A stretch of DNA of 64,000 bases from Rhynchopus euleeides (taxonomy: Eukaryota > Euglenozoa > Diplonemea > Diplonemida > Diplonemidae): the NCBI GenBank assembly GCA_963210315.1, contig OY723290.1:1240001-1304000 (forward strand). Reading direction: 5' to 3'. How positions within the stretch are numbered: position 1 is the first letter of the stretch; every line of letters starts with the position of its first letter. The position numbers and the translations under genes are program-made. Below are positions 36,534 to 48,629 of this stretch, piece after piece. Below the pieces are notes generated by a model. That model saw nothing but the letters and a program-made list of their open reading frames with translations, ran no database searches and was not told the origin of the DNA.

Positions 36534-38030
36534 ATGGTGACGATGCGGGTCGGTCGGGTTGCATGTGTCATGATGCTGGCCGCCAGCGTGGCAAGGGCAC
36601 AGTCAACGACGGTACCGGCAACATATGTGCCCGGAACAACGCTTGTGCCTGCCACGGAGGCACCTGAACTCCCTCTGTGCAACGAGACGACGCTCGTGCG
36701 TAACCCTAGTTTCGAGAATATTACCATAGCACGTACAAGCATCGCGTCGGCGCTGGAGTATGGGCATGTGCATTCGTGGGAAGTGTCGCACGGGCACCCG
36801 ACCGTGATGGCCGGTGCTCCGGGGCAGGGTCTGCGGTCTGCGTGGATGTGGTCGCACAGCGGGGCCGGCGAGGGGATTGTGACGGACGTCTCCTTTGTCA
36901 ATGGGCAGACGTACCTGGTGTCGATGTGGGTGACAACAAGGAACGCAGTGCATGGGCACTTCTTCGTGAAGGCGGTGACCGGGCTGGTGACGCAGAACAC
37001 GATCTCTCCGTTTCCATCATTCACGGGAAGCGAGGAAATGTATTCCAACGGGATGGTCTTCCCCGACTGGGACGAGATCTCATTCAACTACACCGCGACA
37101 GGCACCTACGAGCAGCTGTGGATCTACCCGATGTGGACCGGCGGATCCCCGCAGGCACAGGTGCAGGTGGACAACATCCGTGTGTGCACAGTGGACACAG
37201 ACGCGCCGGCTACCGCACCGCCTACACCCGCACCTGCGACCTCTGCACCCCCGACATCTGCGCCGCCAACCCCTGCGCCCGCAACGCCTGCACCGGCGAC
37301 CCCAGCCCCACCCACGTCTGCGCCCCCGACATCTGCACCGGCAACCCCGGCACCCACAACGCCTGCACCCCCAACCCCTGCCCCACCCACGTCTGCGCCC
37401 CCCACAGCCGCACCTCCGACCTCTGCACCCCCGACATCTGCACCGGCAACCCCTGCGCCTGCAACCCCTGCCCCGCCCACGTCTGCGCCCCCCACATCTG
37501 CACCAGCAACCCCTGCGCCGGCAACGCCTGCACCCCCAACCCCTGCCCCGCCCACCTCTGCGCCCCCCACAGCCGCACCTCCGACCTCTGCACCCCCGAC
37601 GTCTGCACCAGCAACCCCTGCGCCTGCAACCCCTGCACCCCCAACCCCTGCCCCGCCCACGTCTGCGCCCCCCACATCTGCACCAGCAACCCCTGCGCCT
37701 ACAACACCTGCACCTCCAACCCGCCCGCCCGTGGAGCGCTGTGAGGACCTGAACTTCCAGCACGAGACGTGCATCAACACGCTGTGCCCAGGCTTCGCGT
37801 GGCAGTTCGGGAGGAGGATGTACTGTAAGTACAACGAGGAGACCGGGGTGTGCTGGTGCCCCGAGGAGGTGGAGACGAAGGCGCCCGCCACACCCTGGCC
37901 TATGATCTCCGACGACTGCAGCTCGTTCCACGGCCTCCCGCGCACATGCATGTCGTCGCTGTGCTTCGACAGCGGCACGAAGGGTTCCTGCAAGTACGAC
38001 TTCTCTTCAAACCTGTGCCTCTGCGCTTAG
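36534..38030 (+). CDS. secreted mucin-like protein with N-terminal beta-sandwich domain
   Basis: 498 residues without introns. A signal peptide (MRVGRVACVMMLAASVARA, using the second Met) precedes a domain of about 170 residues starting LVRNPSFEN and ending QVQVDNIRVCTV. That frame, NPSFE...VDNIxV, is typical of galactose-binding-like or CBM-type jelly-roll domains. A long TPAPATPAPPTSAPP repeat follows (about 37200-37725), then two similar Cys-rich modules of six Cys each (CEDLNFQHETCINTLCPGF and CSSFHGLPRTCMSSLCFDS). It is probably an O-glycosylated surface or secreted carbohydrate-binding protein. The function is inferred from architecture only. Confidence 0.8.
   Translation: MVTMRVGRVACVMMLAASVARAQSTTVPATYVPGTTLVPATEAPELPLCNETTLVRNPSFENITIARTSIASALEYGHVHSWEVSHGHPTVMAGAPGQGLRSAWMWSHSGAGEGIVTDVSFVNGQTYLVSMWVTTRNAVHGHFFVKAVTGLVTQNTISPFPSFTGSEEMYSNGMVFPDWDEISFNYTATGTYEQLWIYPMWTGGSPQAQVQVDNIRVCTVDTDAPATAPPTPAPATSAPPTSAPPTPAPATPAPATPAPPTSAPPTSAPATPAPTTPAPPTPAPPTSAPPTAAPPTSAPPTSAPATPAPATPAPPTSAPPTSAPATPAPATPAPPTPAPPTSAPPTAAPPTSAPPTSAPATPAPATPAPPTPAPPTSAPPTSAPATPAPTTPAPPTRPPVERCEDLNFQHETCINTLCPGFAWQFGRRMYCKYNEETGVCWCPEEVETKAPATPWPMISDDCSSFHGLPRTCMSSLCFDSGTKGSCKYDFSSNLCLCA
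37200..37725 (+). repeat. coding minisatellite (Pro/Ala/Thr)
   Basis: 15- to 30-base units encode APPTSAPPTSAPATPAP and variants. Higher-order blocks are repeated almost exactly, for instance near 37395 and 37570. Confidence 0.75.
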
Positions 38031-39098
38031 TGGTGTGCCATCGTTGCCGTGGCTTGCATGGGGTTTCATTTGCCTCGTTGCGCGACACTCATTCACTCTC
38101 TGGGCGGGGCTCCGAAAACACACACGAGACCCCCCCTCCCCACTTTGAGTTGCCTGCCTCTCCGTTGTGTTCGCGTGGCGCTGTGCCCCCCCCACCGGGT
38201 TGTCCACAGCACCTGTTGGCCGTTGGCCACTGGTCTTTTTCACCATTCCCGTCTGAGGCTGGGAGGGATGCACATCGGTGCCAAACTGCGCCCCTCTCCC
38301 GACCGACTGGCGGGCAGGTTAACTTGTCGCTCGTTTTCTCGTCTTTCTGTACACTTGACACTTGATGCGTGCCTGTCTGATTGATCTCGGCCTCCTGCTG
38401 ATCATTCGCGCGCCATCTTCTCCCTCTACTAACCTACCACCCTGTTGACGGCATGCTCTCGTGCCGTGGCAGGACAGTGGCGCTGCGCTTCTCGCGCGCC
38501 TGTTTTGCTCTTGGCTCATGACATGCCCATCTCGGAACCCCCTCCCCCTCCCATGCCATTCCGCGACCCCTCTCCTTTTTGCCGTTTTCGTACGGCTTCG
38601 ATTCTGATGGGGTGTTGCAGCCTTCCAGCAGATGCTGTTACTGCATTTGCGGCTGCTCTTGCCGTTGTTGTTCTTGTTGCTGTTTGTATACACCTGCTCC
38701 GATGTGCCCATCCGATGCCACTGTGCACCCCCCCTCGTGAAAGCGGGTGTGGAAGGTGGCTGCTGGGTAGGAAGATGAAGGTGGAACTCGCCATTGCCAT
38801 CGTCGCGGTGTGTGTGCTACGTGATGGGGATATGATTCTAACGGTGTTGCACGGAGCACGCCGTTCTCTGCACACACTCCAGCGACACACCGGTGGGGAG
38901 TCGGAGCGTATAATAATAGCTTGGCCGAACGACGCGACAGGCCCCACCCTCACCCACACCCCATCCACTTGGCTGTCTGAGATACCTGAGCGCAGCTTGT
39001 CGTGACGATACCCTGTGTTGTTGACTGTTCCTCGTTAAAGGTCCACAGCGTTCTGCACACCTGCCACCTTCACGTGACCCGTCCCTTTCGTCCACACA
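38031..39098 (+). other. spacer before the tandem array
   Basis: Mixed sequence with CG-rich and pyrimidine-rich parts. No gene with recognisable domains. Confidence 0.5.
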
Positions 39099-39202
39099 CA
39101 CACGAATGATGACTCTTATACAAAATGCCGCCCCAGTCGGAGCCCTTGTGGCGATGCCCGAATAGGCAACAAATAACCTTAGGACACCTCTGACTGCGTG
39201 TG
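39099..39202 (+). ncRNA. cd1 snoRNA-like module, copy 5 (array unit 1)
   Basis: Box C is at 39106-39112 and box D at 39190-39193. The CACACG/CGTGTG terminal stem is intact. Confidence 0.7.
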
Positions 39203-39253
39203 GCACAGAGCAGATCGAAGAAGAGAATGTTTGTTGTGTGTGAAGAAGGCTTC

Positions 39254-39349
39254 GTGTGCATGATGACAACGTATGGACCAGCCCCAGCCAATCCGAACCA
39301 CAGCTGTGGAGACGTCCAACGCATTACCCTACCTGACTTCTGACACACA
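39254..39349 (+). ncRNA. cd2 snoRNA-like module, copy 4 (array unit 1)
   Basis: Box C is at 39260-39266 and box D at 39340-39343. Confidence 0.6.
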
Positions 39350-39600
39350 ACACGCCGAGCAGCTCTCATTCCCACACCTCTGCACACTGCAGACCATACA
39401 TGTGTCCACAGCAGGATGTTGAGTCGCTGCCGAGCTCTTCATGCTCGTCAAGTGAATTTTGTCCCGCGAGATGTGGCGTGTGTCGTCACACCTGTGTTTG
39501 TGTCAGGATCAAGACACAGCACACACAGCACACACCACATCATCAGCCACCCAACCCACCAGACCGGATCGCACACACACACACACACACAGTCAGAACA

Positions 39601-40707
39601 ATGAAGATGCTGTTCGCAGCGCTGCTGGCGTGTGCCACGTGTGTGGCAGGGGACGTGACTGTGGAGGGTGTGACCTTCACCCCGACTGAGGAGGCGGCTG
39701 TGCTGGCGGTGGTGCAGGGTGCCACGTTCGAGGTGCTGCACTACCAGTACGACGTGTACTCGAGCAACTCGCAGAACATCATCGCGGCACGCCCCATCAA
39801 GGACCTGCAGGCGCTGGCGGCTGTGGACGGCGTGTCGTACTTTGTGCTGAACCTGCTGAAGACGAAGGCGACGCAGCAGTGCGGGGTTGTGGGTGCGCAG
39901 GGCGGGACGTACAGCGGGGTGACCTTCACGGACGCGGAGGCGACGCGTGCGCTGGCTGCGGCAAACCTGCAGTCGTACAAGGCGCTGGTGAAGGTGGCTG
40001 ACCTGTACACGCACAAGGCGCAGGACCTGCTGCGCAGCCGCCCCGTGTGCACGATGTCGCAGCTGCGGTCGGTGCCCGGGTTCGGCTACACCCCGCTGAA
40101 CCTGGTGAAGACGCTGTCGGCGGACCCGCGCACGTGCTTCTCCAACGAGGACTGCACGGCCCCCAGCAAGTGCCGCGGCAAGCCCTTCGACGGGATCCTG
40201 TCCAGCGGGAAGTGCGAGACGCCTGTGGTGGTGGAGGGTGCGTCGTGCGACGAGTCGACCCCGTGCCCGTCTGCCGACCTGGTGTGCGTCGGGACCCTGT
40301 ACGGCCCCAACCAGGGGACGTGCCAGGCTGCGTGGTTCGGTGGCGTCTTCACCCCGCCTGCGCGTGTCGCGTCCGTGTCGGTGCCTGCGGTGGGTGTCAA
40401 GGCGTCGACCTTCTTCGCCGTGAGCGGGCTTGCCACGGTCCCGGTGGACGTGATCCTGCGGCTTGACGCGTCTGCCGTGGGGCAGCCTGCCGGGCTGAAG
40501 ATTGTGGTGACGGACCCGAACGGGGCGTCTGCTACTTACTACGACGGCAGCGCCACCCCCACGGAGCCCATCCCTGCCTCGAAGCGCATCCCGAACTCTG
40601 GTGACGACACCGTCAACGGGGAGTGGAAGGTCACCATCACGAACTCGGGTGTCTCCTCGGGTTCCATCAAGTCCTTCGTGCTGGACCTGACGAGCAGGTG
40701 GGACTAG
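39601..40707 (+). CDS. secreted helix-hairpin-helix / P-domain protein, array copy 1
   Basis: 368 residues with the same layout as the copy at 8012. It has a distinct Cys-rich segment (CDESTPCPSADLVCVGTLYGPNQGTCQ) and a slightly changed P-domain (DPNGASATYYDG, NSGDDTVNGEW). The CA leader before the ATG is six bases longer than in the other copies. Its protein appears identical to that of array copies 2-4. Confidence 0.88.
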   Translation: MKMLFAALLACATCVAGDVTVEGVTFTPTEEAAVLAVVQGATFEVLHYQYDVYSSNSQNIIAARPIKDLQALAAVDGVSYFVLNLLKTKATQQCGVVGAQGGTYSGVTFTDAEATRALAAANLQSYKALVKVADLYTHKAQDLLRSRPVCTMSQLRSVPGFGYTPLNLVKTLSADPRTCFSNEDCTAPSKCRGKPFDGILSSGKCETPVVVEGASCDESTPCPSADLVCVGTLYGPNQGTCQAAWFGGVFTPPARVASVSVPAVGVKASTFFAVSGLATVPVDVILRLDASAVGQPAGLKIVVTDPNGASATYYDGSATPTEPIPASKRIPNSGDDTVNGEWKVTITNSGVSSGSIKSFVLDLTSRWD

Positions 40708-41995
40708 GCTTTGCCTGCTGCACACACAGTGCTGCAGGATCCTGAATCCGACTTGCAGTGTGTGTGGAAATGTGTCTGTTTCTGTGTCACACAAACACAA
40801 ACATGCACACACCTGCAGTCTCTTATCAATATCATCGTTTTCTTTTCTTTGGTTTTCATCTCTTCCTCCCTCTCTCCATCTCCCTCTCACCCACTCTCTC
40901 TTCCTCCCCGTGTTCACACTGAACACACTGACACCACTTTTGACTTGCGTGTCCATTCTGAACTCCGTTGTTGAAAGATTCATACCCGCATGGCATGCTT
41001 GTCAGACAGGGTCCCAGGGTGGACTGAGTGCCTCTGTGTGACCCTGCTGTGGTGCCTGACGTGGTGTGCCCATCAAACAAACACATTCTCCCTCTGCCGT
41101 CACGGATGCCACACACACAGGCAGGGACCTATCTCTGGAGCGTGTCGGTACTTCTCTGCGCGGCTTGATTGCCACGTTGAGAAGGGCCGTGCTCTCAACA
41201 AGGATCCCTTGCCAGTGTGTGCCGTGTCGGGTGGAAAACGCCTGTCGTCTGCGCTGCCTGCTGTGATATACCATCGTGAGCATGAAGCGTCAGGATGACG
41301 GAGATAGGCAACCACGCTGGAGAGAGAGAGGTTATTGCTTTATACTCCCAACTTCCTCCTTCCCACTTACTACTTTCGCTTTTGTCAATGTGTTGTGTGT
41401 GTCAAGGATGACATGACGAAGTCTTTGGAGTTGGCGCTGTTTGTCCCCAGAAATGCTGGCGGTGTGTATGTCACCGAGCTGGCTTGTTCCGAGGGAGTTT
41501 GTGGCTTGCTGCTCCTGATTTCACCACCCCTTTCCGTTTTTATCCGATTCACAATGCCATGGATTCATGGCACCATTTGTGAAGACAGCTTGAGGGAAAT
41601 CACTTGAGAAGACAGTTGTGTTCTGTGTGTCTGAACAGCAGCCTTGTCCGAGGTCGTGTCCACTGTTCCAAAGGAGGTCGGTGTGTGGTCCGTGTGCGAG
41701 AGCTGTCGAACAGCAGAACGACGCACGGTCACACGCTCGTTTCTCCCGAGGCAGTGAGAGTTCGGCGAGACTGTCGAATACCTGTCACAAAGGCCGACAT
41801 GCGGGAGACTGGTGCGGCCTGATCGTGAGGCTTGGTTCCGCACCGTCAGCACCTGCGCTGAACTAAAGGAATTGTTGTTGATGGCAATGCAGTCGTGAGA
41901 CCCCGAATCCCACACCCCAAGATCCTATCATCCACTCATGTTTGCAGTGCTGAGTGCAGTCTGGCAAGTTGCCAGCACATTGCGGACCATTGTGC
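40708..41995 (+). other. conserved noncoding block of array unit 1
   Basis: It matches the block at 9113-10400 except for scattered substitutions (for example AACACCCC changed to CACCCC-type near 41521). Confidence 0.5.
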
Positions 41996-42279
41996 AAGCG
42001 TAGTGATACCACCCTCAAGGCTGCTTGTGCCTTGGAGGGCGCTTTTCATATGCGAGACTCTGTGCCAGGTTCATCGTCACAGCATTCCAGCATCCTCCAT
42101 CCTCACTCTTTTACCACTTGGTGTGAGATAGTCGACGTCAACACGCCAACCGGATATACTCCACGGTTGCCCTCCTGGTACAGTGGGGGAGCAGACCACC
42201 AGACCCCCGGTGAGAACAGCATCATTGTGTTGTACGCACACCTGCCACCTTCACGTGACCCGTCCCTTTCGTCCACACA

Positions 42280-42383
42280 CACACGAATGATGACTCTTAT
42301 ACAAAATGCCGCCCCAGTCGGAGCCCTTGTGGCGATGCCCGAATAGGCAACAAATAACCTTAGGACACCTCTGACTGCGTGTG
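42280..42383 (+). ncRNA. cd1 snoRNA-like module, copy 6 (array unit 2)
   Basis: Box C is at 42287-42293 and box D at 42371-42374. Confidence 0.7.
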
Positions 42384-42434
42384 GCACAGAGCAGATCGAA
42401 GAACAGAAGGTTTGTTGTGTGTGAAGAAGGCTTC

Positions 42435-42530
42435 GTGTGCATGATGACAACGTATGGACCAGCCCCAGCCAATCCGAACCACAGCTGTGGAGACGTCCAA
42501 CGCATTACCCTACCTGACTTCTGACACACA
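42435..42530 (+). ncRNA. cd2 snoRNA-like module, copy 5 (array unit 2)
   Basis: Box C is at 42441-42447 and box D at 42521-42524. Confidence 0.6.
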
Positions 42531-42775
42531 ACACGCCGAGCAGCTCTCATTCCCACACCTCTGCACACTGCAGACCATACATGTGTCCACAGCAGCATGT
42601 TGAGTCGCTGCCGAGCTCTTCATGCTCGTCAAGTGAATTTTGTCCCGCGAGATGTGGCGTGTGTCGTCACACCTGTGTTTGTGCCAGGATCAAGACACAG
42701 CACACACAGCACACACCACATCATCAGCCACCCAACCCACCAGACCGGATCGCGCACACACACACAGTCAGAACA

Positions 42776-43882
42776 ATGAAGATGCTGTTCGCAGCGCTGC
42801 TGGCGTGTGCCACGTGTGTGGCAGGGGACGTGACTGTGGAGGGTGTGACCTTCACCCCGACTGAGGAGGCGGCTGTGCTGGCGGTGGTGCAGGGTGCCAC
42901 GTTCGAGGTGCTGCACTACCAGTACGACGTGTACTCGAGCAACTCGCAGAACATCATCGCGGCACGCCCCATCAAGGACCTGCAGGCGCTGGCGGCTGTG
43001 GACGGCGTGTCGTACTTTGTGCTGAACCTGCTGAAGACGAAGGCGACGCAGCAGTGCGGGGTTGTGGGTGCGCAGGGCGGGACGTACAGCGGGGTGACCT
43101 TCACGGACGCGGAGGCGACGCGTGCGCTGGCTGCGGCAAACCTGCAGTCGTACAAGGCGCTGGTGAAGGTGGCTGACCTGTACACGCACAAGGCGCAGGA
43201 CCTGCTGCGCAGCCGCCCCGTGTGCACGATGTCGCAGCTGCGGTCGGTGCCCGGGTTCGGCTACACCCCGCTGAACCTGGTGAAGACGCTGTCGGCGGAC
43301 CCGCGCACGTGCTTCTCCAACGAGGACTGCACGGCCCCCAGCAAGTGCCGCGGCAAGCCCTTCGACGGGATCCTGTCCAGCGGGAAGTGCGAGACGCCTG
43401 TGGTGGTGGAGGGTGCGTCGTGCGACGAGTCGACCCCGTGCCCGTCTGCCGACCTGGTGTGCGTCGGGACCCTGTACGGCCCCAACCAGGGGACGTGCCA
43501 GGCTGCGTGGTTCGGTGGCGTCTTCACCCCGCCTGCGCGTGTCGCGTCCGTGTCGGTGCCTGCGGTGGGTGTCAAGGCGTCGACCTTCTTCGCCGTGAGC
43601 GGGCTTGCCACGGTCCCGGTGGACGTGATCCTGCGGCTTGACGCGTCTGCCGTGGGGCAGCCTGCCGGGCTGAAGATTGTGGTGACGGACCCGAACGGGG
43701 CGTCTGCTACTTACTACGACGGCAGCGCCACCCCCACGGAGCCCATCCCTGCCTCGAAGCGCATCCCGAACTCTGGTGACGACACCGTCAACGGGGAGTG
43801 GAAGGTCACCATCACGAACTCGGGTGTCTCCTCGGGTTCCATCAAGTCCTTCGTGCTGGACCTGACGAGCAGGTGGGACTAG
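42776..43882 (+). CDS. secreted helix-hairpin-helix / P-domain protein, array copy 2
   Basis: 368 residues, same product as array copy 1. The signal peptide, the two helix-hairpin-helix-like units, the Cys-rich linker and the P-domain are all intact. Confidence 0.88.
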   Translation: MKMLFAALLACATCVAGDVTVEGVTFTPTEEAAVLAVVQGATFEVLHYQYDVYSSNSQNIIAARPIKDLQALAAVDGVSYFVLNLLKTKATQQCGVVGAQGGTYSGVTFTDAEATRALAAANLQSYKALVKVADLYTHKAQDLLRSRPVCTMSQLRSVPGFGYTPLNLVKTLSADPRTCFSNEDCTAPSKCRGKPFDGILSSGKCETPVVVEGASCDESTPCPSADLVCVGTLYGPNQGTCQAAWFGGVFTPPARVASVSVPAVGVKASTFFAVSGLATVPVDVILRLDASAVGQPAGLKIVVTDPNGASATYYDGSATPTEPIPASKRIPNSGDDTVNGEWKVTITNSGVSSGSIKSFVLDLTSRWD

Positions 43883-45170
43883 GCTTTGCCTGCTGCACAC
43901 ACAGTGCTGCAGGATCCTGAATCCGACTTGCAGTGTGTGTGGAAATGTGTCTGTTTCTGTGTCACACAAACACAAACATGCACACACCTGCAGTCTCTTA
44001 TCAATATCATCGTTTTCTTTTCTTTGGTTTTCATCTCTTCCTCCCTCTCTCCATCTCCCTCTCACCCACTCTCTCTTCCTCCCCGTGTTCACACTGAACA
44101 CACTGACACCACTTTTGACTTGCGTGTCCATTCTGAACTCCGTTGTTGAAAGATTCATACCCGCATGGCATGCTTGTCAGACAGGGTCCCAGGGTGGACT
44201 GAGTGCCTCTGTGTGACCCTGCTGTGGTGCCTGACGTGGTGTGCCCATCAAACAAACACATTCTCCCTCTGCCGTCACGGATGCCACACACACAGGCAGG
44301 GACCTATCTCTGGAGCGTGTCGGTACTTCTCTGCGCGGCTTGATTGCCACGTTGAGAAGGGCCGTGCTCTCAACAAGGATCCCTTGCCAGTGTGTGCCGT
44401 GTCGGGTGGAAAACGCCTGTCGTCTGCGCTGCCTGCTGTGATATACCATCGTGAGCATGAAGCGTCAGGATGACGGAGATAGGCAACCACGCTGGAGAGA
44501 GAGAGGTTATTGCTTTATACTCCCAACTTCCTCCTTCCCACTTACTACTTTCGCTTTTGTCAATGTGTTGTGTGTGTCAAGGATGACATGACGAAGTCTT
44601 TGGAGTTGGCGCTGTTTGTCCCCAGAAATGCTGGCGGTGTGTATGTCACCGAGCTGGCTTGTTCCGAGGGAGTTTGTGGCTTGCTGCTCCTGATTTCACC
44701 ACCCCTTTCCGTTTTTATCCGATTCACAATGCCATGGATTCATGGCACCATTTGTGAAGACAGCTTGAGGGAAATCACTTGAGAAGACAGTTGTGTTCTG
44801 TGTGTCTGAACAGCAGCCTTGTCCGAGGTCGTGTCCACTGTTCCAAAGGAGGTCGGTGTGTGGTCCGTGTGCGAGAGCTGTCGAACAGCAGAACGACGCA
44901 CGGTCACACGCTCGTTTCTCCCGAGGCAGTGAGAGTTCGGCGAGACTGTCGAATACCTGTCACAAAGGCCGACATGCGGGAGACTGGTGCGGCCTGATCG
45001 TGAGGCTTGGTTCCGCACCGTCAGCACCTGCGCTGAACTAAAGGAATTGTTGTTGATGGCAATGCAGTCGTGAGACCCCGAATCCCACACCCCAAGATCC
45101 TATCATCCACTCATGTTTGCAGTGCTGAGTGCAGTCTGGCAAGTTGCCAGCACATTGCGGACCATTGTGC
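43883..45170 (+). other. conserved noncoding block of array unit 2
   Basis: Same sequence as the unit 1 block as far as can be seen by eye. No independent gene. Confidence 0.5.
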
Positions 45171-45454
45171 AAGCGTAGTGATACCACCCTCAAGGCTGCT
45201 TGTGCCTTGGAGGGCGCTTTTCATATGCGAGACTCTGTGCCAGGTTCATCGTCACAGCATTCCAGCATCCTCCATCCTCACTCTTTTACCACTTGGTGTG
45301 AGATAGTCGACGTCAACACGCCAACCGGATATACTCCACGGTTGCCCTCCTGGTACAGTGGGGGAGCAGACCACCAGACCCCCGGTGAGAACAGCATCAT
45401 TGTGTTGTACGCACACCTGCCACCTTCACGTGACCCGTCCCTTTCGTCCACACA

Positions 45455-45558
45455 CACACGAATGATGACTCTTATACAAAATGCCGCCCCAGTCGGAGCC
45501 CTTGTGGCGATGCCCGAATAGGCAACAAATAACCTTAGGACACCTCTGACTGCGTGTG
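45455..45558 (+). ncRNA. cd1 snoRNA-like module, copy 7 (array unit 3)
   Basis: Box C is at 45462-45468 and box D at 45546-45549. Confidence 0.7.
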
Positions 45559-45609
45559 GCACAGAGCAGATCGAAGAACAGAAGGTTTGTTGTGTGTGAA
45601 GAAGGCTTC

Positions 45610-45705
45610 GTGTGCATGATGACAACGTATGGACCAGCCCCAGCCAATCCGAACCACAGCTGTGGAGACGTCCAACGCATTACCCTACCTGACTTCTGAC
45701 ACACA
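45610..45705 (+). ncRNA. cd2 snoRNA-like module, copy 6 (array unit 3)
   Basis: Box C is at 45616-45622 and box D at 45696-45699. Confidence 0.6.
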
Positions 45706-45950
45706 ACACGCCGAGCAGCTCTCATTCCCACACCTCTGCACACTGCAGACCATACATGTGTCCACAGCAGCATGTTGAGTCGCTGCCGAGCTCTTCATGC
45801 TCGTCAAGTGAATTTTGTCCCGCGAGATGTGGCGTGTGTCGTCACACCTGTGTTTGTGCCAGGATCAAGACACAGCACACACAGCACACACCACATCATC
45901 AGCCACCCAACCCACCAGACCGGATCGCGCACACACACACAGTCAGAACA

Positions 45951-47057
45951 ATGAAGATGCTGTTCGCAGCGCTGCTGGCGTGTGCCACGTGTGTGGCAGG
46001 GGACGTGACTGTGGAGGGTGTGACCTTCACCCCGACTGAGGAGGCGGCTGTGCTGGCGGTGGTGCAGGGTGCCACGTTCGAGGTGCTGCACTACCAGTAC
46101 GACGTGTACTCGAGCAACTCGCAGAACATCATCGCGGCACGCCCCATCAAGGACCTGCAGGCGCTGGCGGCTGTGGACGGCGTGTCGTACTTTGTGCTGA
46201 ACCTGCTGAAGACGAAGGCGACGCAGCAGTGCGGGGTTGTGGGTGCGCAGGGCGGGACGTACAGCGGGGTGACCTTCACGGACGCGGAGGCGACGCGTGC
46301 GCTGGCTGCGGCAAACCTGCAGTCGTACAAGGCGCTGGTGAAGGTGGCTGACCTGTACACGCACAAGGCGCAGGACCTGCTGCGCAGCCGCCCCGTGTGC
46401 ACGATGTCGCAGCTGCGGTCGGTGCCCGGGTTCGGCTACACCCCGCTGAACCTGGTGAAGACGCTGTCGGCGGACCCGCGCACGTGCTTCTCCAACGAGG
46501 ACTGCACGGCCCCCAGCAAGTGCCGCGGCAAGCCCTTCGACGGGATCCTGTCCAGCGGGAAGTGCGAGACGCCTGTGGTGGTGGAGGGTGCGTCGTGCGA
46601 CGAGTCGACCCCGTGCCCGTCTGCCGACCTGGTGTGCGTCGGGACCCTGTACGGCCCCAACCAGGGGACGTGCCAGGCTGCGTGGTTCGGTGGCGTCTTC
46701 ACCCCGCCTGCGCGTGTCGCGTCCGTGTCGGTGCCTGCGGTGGGTGTCAAGGCGTCGACCTTCTTCGCCGTGAGCGGGCTTGCCACGGTCCCGGTGGACG
46801 TGATCCTGCGGCTTGACGCGTCTGCCGTGGGGCAGCCTGCCGGGCTGAAGATTGTGGTGACGGACCCGAACGGGGCGTCTGCTACTTACTACGACGGCAG
46901 CGCCACCCCCACGGAGCCCATCCCTGCCTCGAAGCGCATCCCGAACTCTGGTGACGACACCGTCAACGGGGAGTGGAAGGTCACCATCACGAACTCGGGT
47001 GTCTCCTCGGGTTCCATCAAGTCCTTCGTGCTGGACCTGACGAGCAGGTGGGACTAG
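45951..47057 (+). CDS. secreted helix-hairpin-helix / P-domain protein, array copy 3
   Basis: 368 residues, identical in translation to array copy 2, exactly 3,175 bases downstream of it. Confidence 0.88.
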   Translation: MKMLFAALLACATCVAGDVTVEGVTFTPTEEAAVLAVVQGATFEVLHYQYDVYSSNSQNIIAARPIKDLQALAAVDGVSYFVLNLLKTKATQQCGVVGAQGGTYSGVTFTDAEATRALAAANLQSYKALVKVADLYTHKAQDLLRSRPVCTMSQLRSVPGFGYTPLNLVKTLSADPRTCFSNEDCTAPSKCRGKPFDGILSSGKCETPVVVEGASCDESTPCPSADLVCVGTLYGPNQGTCQAAWFGGVFTPPARVASVSVPAVGVKASTFFAVSGLATVPVDVILRLDASAVGQPAGLKIVVTDPNGASATYYDGSATPTEPIPASKRIPNSGDDTVNGEWKVTITNSGVSSGSIKSFVLDLTSRWD

Positions 47058-48345
47058 GCTTTGCCTGCTGCACACACAGTGCTGCAGGATCCTGAATCCG
47101 ACTTGCAGTGTGTGTGGAAATGTGTCTGTTTCTGTGTCACACAAACACAAACATGCACACACCTGCAGTCTCTTATCAATATCATCGTTTTCTTTTCTTT
47201 GGTTTTCATCTCTTCCTCCCTCTCTCCATCTCCCTCTCACCCACTCTCTCTTCCTCCCCGTGTTCACACTGAACACACTGACACCACTTTTGACTTGCGT
47301 GTCCATTCTGAACTCCGTTGTTGAAAGATTCATACCCGCATGGCATGCTTGTCAGACAGGGTCCCAGGGTGGACTGAGTGCCTCTGTGTGACCCTGCTGT
47401 GGTGCCTGACGTGGTGTGCCCATCAAACAAACACATTCTCCCTCTGCCGTCACGGATGCCACACACACAGGCAGGGACCTATCTCTGGAGCGTGTCGGTA
47501 CTTCTCTGCGCGGCTTGATTGCCACGTTGAGAAGGGCCGTGCTCTCAACAAGGATCCCTTGCCAGTGTGTGCCGTGTCGGGTGGAAAACGCCTGTCGTCT
47601 GCGCTGCCTGCTGTGATATACCATCGTGAGCATGAAGCGTCAGGATGACGGAGATAGGCAACCACGCTGGAGAGAGAGAGGTTATTGCTTTATACTCCCA
47701 ACTTCCTCCTTCCCACTTACTACTTTCGCTTTTGTCAATGTGTTGTGTGTGTCAAGGATGACATGACGAAGTCTTTGGAGTTGGCGCTGTTTGTCCCCAG
47801 AAATGCTGGCGGTGTGTATGTCACCGAGCTGGCTTGTTCCGAGGGAGTTTGTGGCTTGCTGCTCCTGATTTCACCACCCCTTTCCGTTTTTATCCGATTC
47901 ACAATGCCATGGATTCATGGCACCATTTGTGAAGACAGCTTGAGGGAAATCACTTGAGAAGACAGTTGTGTTCTGTGTGTCTGAACAGCAGCCTTGTCCG
48001 AGGTCGTGTCCACTGTTCCAAAGGAGGTCGGTGTGTGGTCCGTGTGCGAGAGCTGTCGAACAGCAGAACGACGCACGGTCACACGCTCGTTTCTCCCGAG
48101 GCAGTGAGAGTTCGGCGAGACTGTCGAATACCTGTCACAAAGGCCGACATGCGGGAGACTGGTGCGGCCTGATCGTGAGGCTTGGTTCCGCACCGTCAGC
48201 ACCTGCGCTGAACTAAAGGAATTGTTGTTGATGGCAATGCAGTCGTGAGACCCCGAATCCCACACCCCAAGATCCTATCATCCACTCATGTTTGCAGTGC
48301 TGAGTGCAGTCTGGCAAGTTGCCAGCACATTGCGGACCATTGTGC
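47058..48345 (+). other. conserved noncoding block of array unit 3
   Basis: Repeats the unit 2 block with no difference noticed. Confidence 0.5.
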
Positions 48346-48629
48346 AAGCGTAGTGATACCACCCTCAAGGCTGCTTGTGCCTTGGAGGGCGCTTTTCATA
48401 TGCGAGACTCTGTGCCAGGTTCATCGTCACAGCATTCCAGCATCCTCCATCCTCACTCTTTTACCACTTGGTGTGAGATAGTCGACGTCAACACGCCAAC
48501 CGGATATACTCCACGGTTGCCCTCCTGGTACAGTGGGGGAGCAGACCACCAGACCCCCGGTGAGAACAGCATCATTGTGTTGTACGCACACCTGCCACCT
48601 TCACGTGACCCGTCCCTTTCGTCCACACA

